Source: Hippasteria phrygiana
Taxonomy: Eukaryota > Echinodermata > Asteroidea > Valvatida > Goniasteridae
DNA: 64,000 nucleotides
NCBI GenBank assembly: GCA_037893225.1
Contig: JAZGUH010000564.1
Coordinates: 2,232,001 to 2,296,000 of the forward strand
Reading direction: 5' to 3'
In this document: positions 55,930 through 64,000 of the stretch, in pieces
Layout of the letters: the number at the start of each line of letters is the position of its first letter
Position numbering within the stretch: position 1 is the first letter of the stretch
Program-made: the position numbers and the translations under genes
The notes under the pieces: model-generated
The model's database searches: none
What the model was told of the DNA's origin: nothing
The model's input: the letters and a program-made list of their open reading frames with translations, nothing else

Positions 55930-57300
55930 TCGGATAGGCCAACACTGGCAAGTCCAGAAGTCTTTTTTGGCTATGTCCGCAAAACCCTGGATGAACCTCT
56001 GTCCTCTGGTAATACAAGGCAAGCCCTCTGACTTCCTGTACGCAGGTGAAGTAGGCCATGACTGAGTCAGTCCCACCCCAGTTACATGTAGGACACAACA
56101 TGCCCAAGATAACGTAATTCCTCCTGATACATCTCTAAACTGGTTTCAGCTTGAGACCAGCCACCAGGAATCATTCTAGTACATCCCTCAAGTTAGCCAA
56201 CTCATCTACACTTTTCATGTAGATGATTTACGACATCATAAAGATACACTAGCAGTGTATTCCATTGTAGTCCATATAGGACTCGCTCCATCAACCTCTC
56301 AAAAGTTGCTGGGTCATTGCATTGTCCCTGATTGCCTGCCCCAACTCTTGCAGTGTTTCTTTTGTTTTTTTTCTGTGGACCTTTATCTCCATTAGGTAAT
56401 TTTCAGCCTGATCCCCCGGTCCAAACCTATGGCTCAACAAACCCAACAACTCCTTATATTAACTCTGGTGTGGTTCCACATTGCAACTGCCAAGGACTTC
56501 TCAGTGCATTTCCTTGCAAACTGGCCTGAAGGAAGTGGAGAGAGACCGTTCATCTGTCCACTCATTTATGTATCTCACAACATGCCTTAAAGTGTTGCCG
56601 GTACTCCTCCCATGGTGCTTTCCCATCGTACCGATCCGGTACAATGTGTGGCCGCCGTGAGGAAGCCCCCTTGTCTATCTGAATTCTCATCATACCCATA
56701 AAACTGTCGGTCCCTCATCAAGAGAGGCCATGGTCCTACAGTGACCGGCCTTGGACACTCCTTAGCAGCTATTCGTGAGGATCCCCTTGATGGGATAGCT
56801 ATTCCAAAGCTCCTCACCTCATAGGGCAGTAGGCGGTTCTTTTGCCCATCGCCTCCTCGTGAGGAGCTTTGCTCCTCATGTGATCTGTGAACGGCAAGGG
56901 TATTCCCCCTACCCTTCTTTCTGGCCACCCACGTGGCCACCCGAGTCCTCGTGAGGACCCTTTTGTGTAGTCCTCATGAGGGCTACTCCTGACTCACTCC
57001 TTGTGAGGATGCTCCTCACAAGGAGGCTCCTCACGAAGGGACTCCCCATGAGGAGACGGCCGGTACATTTAGTCTTTTGCAGGCAAATGTACCACCCTAT
57101 TTGATGCATCTAACTCTTCAATAGCCCGGTTTGCTGTAGTCTCCCAAACTTCTGCCTTTATTCTTTCCCTTCGTGCATTATTACCTTGAGTCTCCTCATC
57201 CCTTTGGCCACTTGCATAGCCTGCATGCACCATATCTGGTACATTACCACAGGCCGCCCGACCAAATCCTGAGGGTGACTGCACGAGGTCATCCCTGCGC
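55930..57300 (-). pseudogene. Gypsy-type LTR retrotransposon relic: gag directly followed by end of RT
   Basis: On the minus strand 57,284-57,069 reads RRERIKAEVWETTANRAIEE, an upstream gag-like part. Near 56,650-56,570 is VPDRYDGKAPWEEYRQHFKA, then (frameshifted) RFGPGDQAENYLMEI and KETLQELGQAIRD near 56,420-56,310, the capsid pattern of Gypsy gag. Near 56,140-55,940 are YLGHVVS and GLALYYQR followed in another frame by RFIQGFADIAKKDF, the connection region of Gypsy reverse transcriptase. Everything between, including protease and most of the RT, is missing. Many stops. At 56,870-57,060 palindromic CTCCTCACGAGGAG-like words recur. Confidence 0.75.
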
Positions 57301-57309
57301 TATGGGTGT

Positions 57310-58290
57310 CTTCCGGGATCTCCTCATCATGCTGGCCACACCTGTGGAGTAAAATTAGCACCCAGTTGATTAAGGGTGGTTGAACCTTCGAATGATGTCA
57401 GTTTTTTCATGGGCCGGAGAGGTAGTATACATGTAGGTTGTTTACTATCCATATGTGTTAAAGCAATGGTAGTTCAAGACTGGATGTGATTGCTGACTTT
57501 TGAAATCTGTTGATATGAAAATACGGAAAACAGTATTAAACTTTCATGAAATAAAAATTAATACAGTATGTAACTATTGGCATACTTGATCTATTATAAT
57601 TATGTAAATTTCATAGTTTAATAATTAACACGTAATTATAGCTATTGACAATGATATGAAGAATACTTTCTTAAAATTTCAAAGTTGCACTTGCACATAA
57701 AAATTGATTTTGCAGTGTTCAGTTTGGATTTCGTATGATTGTACAAATATTCAAAATTGTTTTTCATGTTATGCCAACCCATAGGATTTATATTTATTAT
57801 GCCTGCCTAGCCTTAAAATTTAATGTGTATACAACCCTGATTTTTTCCCTGAAAATATCTTTATGAAAAAGACCACACCAATTTCAAAACATTTTGCAAA
57901 GCTTTGAAGTACTATAGTAGCTAAAGGTAATAAAATGAGGTCATGCGGTTTGTTTGCTTTTGAAGGAAAAGGGGGGGGGGGGTGTGCCCCCACGCCCCCC
58001 TGGATCTGCCCCTAATTGTATGTCAGACAAATGTCCTTGCAGGACAATTCATTTTCATGAAGAATCCTTCTCCTTCAATTGTCATTGTTATCATTCGTGA
58101 TAAAAGCAATGTTCAATAGCATTGACTAACAAATTGTCTAGGTGGGTTTCCTTATGTCACAAACCCATTAACCATCATCTCGTTTCTCTTTAACAAATGC
58201 AAACTGCTTTGTTCTCAGTAAAAAAACAGCTATATTTCCTCTTAATGGAAATGCACTTATAGTTTCTACAAATTATTACATCTGCCCCAG
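57310..58290. other. Stretch without a recognisable gene
   Basis: AT-rich sequence with one poly-G run (about 57,971-57,982). Confidence 0.5.
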
Positions 58291-58299
58291 CTTCCTCCG

Positions 58300-58562
58300 A
58301 TTCAGTCATCCGTTTTAAGTGCAGTAGGATTGTGTGCATTTCTAACAATCTTCTTGACAAAGTTCAATTAATTACTTTTAAATGGAAATGCAGAAAGTTC
58401 ATTAAGGGAACATTGGAAATGTTCCACATCATCACATAGGTCAGTTAGATTGTGCACATTGTAAACATTGAATTTGGGGCCATAAATATGTCGACAATTT
58501 CCAATGAAGTACTCCTGCAACTGTCTAGAATAGGGAATGTTTAAGATAAAACATGGTGACAC
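58300..58562 (-). pseudogene. CACTA (EnSpm)-type transposon protein fragment
   Basis: Minus-strand VSPCFILNIPYSRQLQEYF, GNCRHIYGPKFNVYNVHNLT, DDVEHFQCSLNELSAFPF and, past a stop, NFVKKIVRNAHNP follow the order of the conserved C-terminal region (DUF4218-like) that follows the transposase in EnSpm-type elements (recognised by pattern). It is cut at 58,562 by the 992-bp element inserted at TAA. The other side does not obviously continue it. Confidence 0.65.
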
Positions 58563-58565
58563 TAA

Positions 58566-59557
58566 AGCCCTGTCCGCACTGGACTTTTTTGGGTAAAACC
58601 TTACCGAGACGATGGGTACTTTTCCCATTTTTTAAGTCCAGTGCGGACAGCCTAGGACGTTTTCCTCTCAGTTACTTTTCCTGAGTCCAGCGGTTACTTC
58701 TACCGGCCAACTGCTGCCCAGGAAAACTGACTCGGTAACTTTTCCCGAGACAATAAGTCCAGTGCGAGTCGGTAAAAGCGGCTCAGGAAAGCGTACATCC
58801 GAAACTTACATCCGAAACGTACATTTAGAAACTTGCATGTTGCAAGTTTCTAAATTCCAGTGCATCATTCCTCTTGACTTTTGGTCGCAATCATGGCAGA
58901 TATTATTATTGATACTGTCGGAAGTTTGATTGGTGCTACCAATGCATCATTCCCAGATAATAATAAAGGACGTCAACGTCGTATCTTACGGCAAAAGAAA
59001 GTACGAGGTATTCGATCCGGTCGTTGATCGCTTCCCATGTATTATAATAATTTATATGGGCTTTCAGGAAATTTAGCGAGGAACTGGGCCGTTATTGCAG
59101 CCAAGACTCTAGAGTTATACTTCATCCCTTCAAATCCTGCCTGATGCTCCTTGCCCCCCCCCCCCCCCCCCCCCCCCCCAATTGCAATGAGCCCACGGGT
59201 CTCCTCGTGAGACCAGTTTCGGCGCTTTTTTGCTCTTGCTGGAAACGGCAGCTCGCTTCTTCCCTGCAGTATTACCAGCCATGTTGGAAAGACGCATGTC
59301 GGCCGGAAGACAATGGAAGAATGAAAAGGCGTGCGCGCGCTTCGTGTCAATCGGGTCAATGTAAAGGTCACGCAAAGCGCCCTCAAGCGTCGTTATAGTG
59401 ACAGCTTGGTAACTTCTACCATGGTCTCGGTAAAACTTTCCCGTGTCGAAAGTCCAAGTGCGGACAGTGGTCACATTTGACCATTTTTCATTTTACCATC
59501 GTCTCGGTAAAACCTAAAAAAGAAACCTAAACAAAAAAGTCCTGTGCGGACACGGCT
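58566..59557. mobile_element. 992-bp parent of the 47,764 MITE
   Basis: Ends AGCCCTGTCCGCACTGGACT and the inverted GTCCTGTGCGGACACGGCT match the short copy at 47,764. TAA (58,563-58,565) and CAA (59,558-59,560) flank it, probably a three-base duplication with one change. The interior has minus-strand frames including MAGNTAGKKRAAVSSKSKKA and a poly-C run at 59,154-59,179, but no transposase. It is a PIF/Harbinger-like non-autonomous element from which the short copy probably arose by internal deletion. Confidence 0.75.
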
Positions 59558-59560
59558 CAA

Positions 59561-59957
59561 GTGTCAGAAAAGTAGTACACGAGACCAGCCGCTGTAGTAC
59601 ACACAAGTAGATAATGACCATAAAACGACATCTGTATTTAGGTGTCAGGTTCTGATAGTAAACCAATAAGTGTATGTACACGAAGGCAGATTTTTACAAA
59701 AGCCATATGAAAAATGTTAAGCTTTCCTCAGGTTTGTGCACAAACATGGATGTTAATGCTCAAGCAATCTTTAATACACCGTGTGGTACATACATGTATA
59801 AATATGTGATGAAATGGCTTTGGGGGCTTTTAATCGTAGGACTTTAAAAGTAGAATTAAGGACATATCCCTTGATCTTGCTAGATTCAACAATAGGGGCA
59901 TAGATTGTAGATTCTTTTTATTTTGATCTTTTAAAACGAATCTGTAGATACCCAATT
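59561..59957. other. Gap without a recognisable feature
   Basis: AT-rich sequence; short frames only. Confidence 0.4.
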
Positions 59958-60619
59958 ATTATGGGAATCAGGGATCTGGTTCCTTTAGCACCTGTATATT
60001 TAATAAAACATACAATTGGTCAATACAACACCACACCATACTGCCAACACACCTCATTTTCTTTCATGTTTTTTGCTGACACACTCCTCTAAATTTTGTG
60101 GAGAGTAGATTCCTTTGACAGCTATTAAGGCTTTGCTCCTTGTACTGTTACAAACAAGTCGCTCGACTTCGAAGCCACCTCCACTGCTTAGTTTGGGAAA
60201 CTTTTCAACCAGTATCTGCTGAAAGTGACTGGGCGAGTGCAAGGAGGTCGAAGCTAATGATTTGTCCCCCCCCAGGCCGCAATCTTTGATGAGGTCTTGG
60301 CGACGGTGCCATAGCTGCTGCAGGATCAGCTAAACAAAGAAACTTGAGTCCATGGCCTCATTTTAGTCTTCTTCCTGGAAGGGACTGCAGGTTGTGATGT
60401 GGTGTGACTCATATTCCTTCTTGGCATAAATCTTGAAAGTATACTGCCATACTGTCTGCATACCAATTCTTTACAAATAACAGATTCACAAAATATTTCC
60501 ATGCCTGAACATTTTGTTGGATTTAATTTCATATTATTGTCAGTAGACCACTCTGCTAAAGAGGAGACGGCAAACTGCATGCATGATGGTTGGTTTTGAG
60601 ATCGACATTCTACAAGAGT
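59958..60619 (-). repeat. 662-bp module, copy 2
   Basis: Direct copy of 54,216-54,880, nearly identical throughout. Its upstream partner on the minus strand is different: the 54-kb copy continues into a LINE reverse transcriptase while this one joins, in frame, a Tudor-knot-like gene at 60,620. Confidence 0.85.
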
Positions 60620-61291
60620 ACTGACAACCATGTGTAGTTCGGAGAGGTTGTGTAGAGTTTTTACAAACTGCAGGTTGCCTACATATCCTCTGTGGAAAAT
60701 TGTTTGGGTCAACTGAGGAGTATACTCTTTGAGGCATTGTCTCTCATACAGCCACAAAGAGATCGTGGACTCTGCTACAACTGCAAAATCCCCAGCATCG
60801 TTACAGATTCTGTACCACCAATCCTTCCCAAGTACATGTCCTAGTGAAGAGATCGTAGCTCGATAAAAGTCCACGGCACCGTTGGTTTTCCAAAGGGATG
60901 CACGGGCATCTGTCACAAATTTTTTGAAGGTTTCTTTCTGTACAGGGATTTGCACTGTGATGTTGGAGTCTTTCACACGAGACACATTTAGATGCTCTTT
61001 CACTTGTATTCTAACACTGCTGACAAATGCATTATAAGCATCACTGAATTCGTGTTCTACTGGTTTGTCTATTATGTCAGATGATTTGCGCCACTCATCA
61101 TAATCTGTTGACCAACCATCGTAATGGACAAGAACCTCTTCAACACCTTCATATATTCTTTGGTCAACAATCTGCAATGTCCACAGTTTTGAGATTGGCC
61201 AGCATCTTTGTTTTGCTATTCTTTTAAGTGTTGGCTTAATTACATGAACCTTCAGTACTGTCACCATTCCATGCCTTGCCATCAGCGTCAT
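60326..61291 (-). CDS. Tudor-knot-like protein fused in frame to a module with RT tail
   Basis: A 321-residue open frame starts at an ATG at 61,291, one base after a CAATGCAG acceptor. Residues 1-65 read MTLMARHGMVTVLKVHVIKP then VEEVLVHYDGWSTDYDEWRK (near residue 60), the chromo-barrel or Tudor-knot pattern (VHYxGW...YDEW) found in histone-tail-binding proteins. Residues 90-225 (VRIQVKEHLNVSRVKDSNIT, LGKDWWYRICNDAGDFAVVA, IFHRGYVGNLQFVKTLHNL) resemble an uncharacterised region I associate with invertebrate genes of this type. From about residue 230 (STLVECRSQNQPSCMQF) it becomes the duplicated module. No stop interrupts the fusion. Confidence 0.6.
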   Translation of the reverse strand: MTLMARHGMVTVLKVHVIKPTLKRIAKQRCWPISKLWTLQIVDQRIYEGVEEVLVHYDGWSTDYDEWRKSSDIIDKPVEHEFSDAYNAFVSSVRIQVKEHLNVSRVKDSNITVQIPVQKETFKKFVTDARASLWKTNGAVDFYRATISSLGHVLGKDWWYRICNDAGDFAVVAESTISLWLYERQCLKEYTPQLTQTIFHRGYVGNLQFVKTLHNLSELHMVVSTLVECRSQNQPSCMQFAVSSLAEWSTDNNMKLNPTKCSGMEIFCESVICKELVCRQYGSILSRFMPRRNMSHTTSQPAVPSRKKTKMRPWTQVSLFS

Positions 61292-61299
61292 CCTGCATT

Positions 61300-61849
61300 G
61301 TATTAAAGAAAATAAAATACATGAATAACAGATCTTTCATCGATATCAAAATATTTTTAAATATGTGTTTCAAGTTAAAGCAAAGTTCAGTTTTCAGATG
61401 CAAGGTCATCTGAGGGATTATTGATGGCTCCATGAACATAATGACCTCTGGACAGCCTCTGGTCCTCCAGAGCTTAAAAACAGCTGCTATGGGTATACAC
61501 CTTCAATATTAATATGGGAGACAATGTCACACAAAAATTATCACCTCTATAGTATTACATATTATCCTCGATCCTGATTGGTTGATCCATGACAACCGAC
61601 AGTGTGATGTTATCCTTTATACAACACCTGAATAAATCCCCGCCATCTGATTGGTGGATCGTCGCATTGAATTATTCGTACCAATGCACGACACCGCAAA
61701 AATAGAAGTTCTATTCAACGGTACGCGTTTACATCCCATGTGGATCTGTTTCGACGCACACGTGTTGTACCTTTCTGGATCGCTTTTAATTTCTCTCTGC
61801 GTGTTCCATCTTTAATTACTGCGCGTCAAGTTTACTTGAAGATAAATTT
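61300..61849. other. Upstream intron or intergenic DNA, no exon recognised
   Basis: AT-rich; two CCTGATTGGTTGATCC-like or CTGATTGGTGGATCG words near 61,570-61,670 are dispersed-repeat fragments. Confidence 0.4.
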
Positions 61850-61970
61850 GTTATCCCACTCGCGCATGTGGAACACGGAATAATGTAGTGTCTGTGTCCC
61901 ACTGCCTCGTGGTATATGAGACACAGACGCACTACATTATTCCGTGTTCCACTCGCGCTCGTGGGATAAC
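61850..61970. mobile_element. 121-bp palindromic element
   Basis: GTTATCCCACTCGCGC and GGAACACGGAATAATGTAGTG on the left are inverted on the right with few mismatches (arms about 50 bases, GACACAGAC in both). The loop has TGCCTCGTGG. Probably a MITE; target duplication unclear. Confidence 0.65.
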
Positions 61971-62037
61971 TTATATTATCTCCTCTTCCAAAAATGAGGA
62001 GTCCAAAGTGACTGCTTTACAGATATGACAGATTTAC

Positions 62038-62193
62038 CTTTCCTGAAAATTCTCCAACATTCTCCAGAAAATTGAGGGTGAAGCTTAAAATACCCGGAGA
62101 CCAATGAGCGTTGCCTCCCGGTAGTATAGTACCGGTAACACAAGGCGTAGTCCCTGTTGTACTGTACACCATCAAATTCAATGGAAGACAAAT
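62038..62193 (-). CDS. Putative exon upstream of the Tudor-knot-like gene
   Basis: CTTCAG acceptor and AAAG|GTAAAT donor bound a frame reading LSSIEFDGVQYNRDYALCYR, YTTGRQRSLVSGYFKLHPQF and ECWRIFRK. It is an exon-like, stop-free stretch, probably of the same gene, but the phase does not join directly to the exon at 61,292. The family is not named. Confidence 0.45.
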
Positions 62194-62199
62194 CTGAAG

Positions 62200-63475
62200 A
62201 GGACCAAAAGAAGAAAAAGACTTTTAGTTTAAGACTAAAGTTAAAATGGGGCAAAGTTGCGAGGGGATACATTGGAATGGGGTTATTTGACTCGGGGCAA
62301 ATTTCATTGAAAACATAAAAGCAGGCACACAGAACATGGTCATGGCCTTGGCTTGACATATAACAAATAATTATTAATAAAAACACTGTCCCTACACACA
62401 AATTTAAACCACCACCTATATCATGAGCAGGAATGAGGTGGCTACTACATTGTATTTATTGTTGACAGTCGTTCTCCTGTTTCCACATTTTTCCTGGCTC
62501 TGGATAGCTGCAGATTAAAAAATCTGTATAACACATCGCGCTTCAGATAAAAATTGTATACTTCACTTCACATCTAATGTGTAATTTTCATTCACAAAAC
62601 GTATGGGATGCGAACTCGGTTGAACAAGTCAAAAACTTGTTGCTTACAATTTTTTACATGTATGTTCATTGCCGCAGACTGTAAAACCTATTGACGATTG
62701 GGTTTTCAACATCGAATTCAAGTTGAAAAAATATTGAAAATCGCCCCAAAAGTAGGGGTGGGCTTTGTCCCAGTTCCTAAAAAAAACCTGATATTGTGTG
62801 TGTTTCTTTTTTCATGAATTAACTCGGGCCACTACGGCTACGCCTGCGCCATTGACTACGTTCGTTGCTATCCGGAATGGATTGAACCTAGATCCGAAAC
62901 CAGAAAAATCACCTCAAACATGTTTGAAATTGAAGTCGGGCTTCCAAACGGCTAACGTTAGGTATTAAGAGTTTAAATTTGTTATGCATCGTCATGGAGA
63001 CCAGTATGGTTCATGGACTAATTTGAATGCCAGCAAAATACTATTACTAAGCTATCCGGAACTAGGAAAACGACTGTATCATGTTTCCTACCTCCATGAT
63101 CATGATTATACCGGCATGCCATAAATATAAATTGTATTATTTAAACCGATCACACTATACATGTATCATGATCCTGTAATGATAAACTTGACAAGCTTGT
63201 GTATGATTGCCCCTCAGTAACATTAACAATGGATTTACCCTTTTCGTAATGGTACAAAACGCTGGCTATACGATTTATGTACACGTACATTGTACATGTA
63301 GGCTATACATGTTATACACCATGACACAAAACAAGACAGAATTTACACTTTTATATCACGCTATCTTATTTTGTGGTGATGTTGGGGTGAAATAGTTACA
63401 TGACCAAAATCAGTATGAGTTACTATTTCTATCAGTATATACGTTAGGCAAATATTCAAACTATTTAAAGGTAAA
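62200..63475. other. Stretch without a recognisable gene
   Basis: AT-rich, with short frames only; a CCTACCTCCATG word at 63,087-63,098 is half of the hairpin motif described elsewhere. Confidence 0.45.
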
Positions 63476-63481
63476 ACTTAC

Positions 63482-63629
63482 CGATGGAAAAAACGACGAA
63501 CAGTTTCAACCCGTTGCGAGGGTCCTTTTTCCAGGGACGCGTCAAGCAATTTTGTGCAGCAACCTATGTGATTTGCTACAACATCGTTTATTGGCTCAAC
63601 TTTTTGACATCCATATTGACGGAGGAAAC
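63482..63629 (-). CDS. Putative exon of an unrecognised gene
   Basis: The minus strand reads EQCFLRQYGCQKVEPINDVV, ANHIGCCTKLLDASLEKGPS and ETVRRFFH up to a strong donor CATCG|GTAAGT at 63,482. The start is uncertain. It may be the N-terminal exon of the gene at 61-62 kb; no domain is recognised. Confidence 0.35.
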
Positions 63630-64000
63630 ATTGCTCCAATCAAAATGAATGTCTCACGAGGAAAAAGTATATAAAATAAAGTTTAACTTGATGTAAACAA
63701 CATTTTGTGTAACTTAGGGGGTCTCAATAAACGGCCTCCGAAAGGCCGCCAAGCTGTCAAAAAATTAACTATTTTCCGGTTTCCCACACGAACACATACA
63801 AAACTACTAATTTTAAGTCGAAAAATGACGGAGGCAAACTAATTGTATTTAAAAAGAAAGAAAGATTATATTAAAGATAATGTATTAATATGTATTTTTC
63901 TGCAAACAACAAATTTATACAAGAGAGGAGTAAGGAGTTATGACGAAAAAGGAGTAAAAAAGTGCTGGTTTTCTAATAGAAACGACTCGTCACAGGGGGT

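Noticed and set aside
62038..62193. Direct splice of this exon to the Tudor-knot-like exon at 61,292
   Set aside because: The phases do not match: joining would give a stop at once. Kept as separate features.
1..64000. CRISPR arrays, bacterial operons, rRNA genes
   Set aside because: No regularly spaced direct repeats with unique spacers, no ribosome-binding-site-led gene series and no rRNA-like blocks were seen; introns and transposons show it is eukaryotic.

Overview
This is a eukaryotic, intron-containing, AT-rich invertebrate genomic window, with no bacterial-style operons. The best guess is a marine invertebrate, probably a deuterostome such as an echinoderm, hemichordate or lancelet. 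That guess rests on the gene families present (THAP-domain genes, a P2X7-C-terminal-domain gene, a FLYWCH/MULE transposase, Penelope, a MADF/BESS gene, a Tudor-knot-like protein) and on the dispersed TACATGTACA motif. It is an inference; the species cannot be read from the window. Most of the ORFs are short chance frames. Real coding signal is confined to exons and transposon relics.

Layout. From 1 to 16 kb there is mostly non-coding DNA: long poly-G/C runs, an inverted pair of dispersed repeats (about 1.6-2.5 kb versus 8.9-12.4 kb), piggyBac-like MITEs with TTAA ends, a 5'-truncated Penelope element (10.94-12.09 kb), weak plus-strand exons (12.9-14.0 kb) and a minisatellite (14.0-14.4 kb). 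From 16 to 30 kb there is a hairpin-headed repeat, further MITEs, a broken Tc1-like transposon (21.7-23.4 kb), two unrelated Gypsy integrase relics (24-26.7 kb) and a complete but internally deleted hAT element with TIRs and 8-bp TSD (27,354-29,326). From 29.5 to 37.1 kb, minus strand, lie a MADF/BESS gene fragment and a multi-exon MULE transposase gene whose 3.4-kb intron holds smaller insertions.

The clearest intact gene is a plus-strand three-exon gene (39,300-40,950) for a 203-residue protein that resembles the cysteine-rich C-terminal domain of the P2X7 receptor, preceded by a GC box and a CRE. Next, on the minus strand, are two THAP-type genes: one broken (46.3-41.8 kb) and one with an intact THAP exon (53.2-52.5 kb). 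An 898-bp foldback element, several MITEs, a 5'-truncated LINE (49.3-50.8 kb) and BEN-like exons lie between them.

The last 10 kb is a patchwork: a 665-bp module present twice (54.2 and 60.0 kb), one copy attached to a LINE reverse-transcriptase fragment and the other fused in frame to a Tudor-knot-like protein; a Gypsy relic in which gag abuts the end of the RT; a CACTA-type fragment; and a 992-bp MITE parent. Exons were joined by eye using GT/AG and phase. None has been tested with transcripts or database searches.
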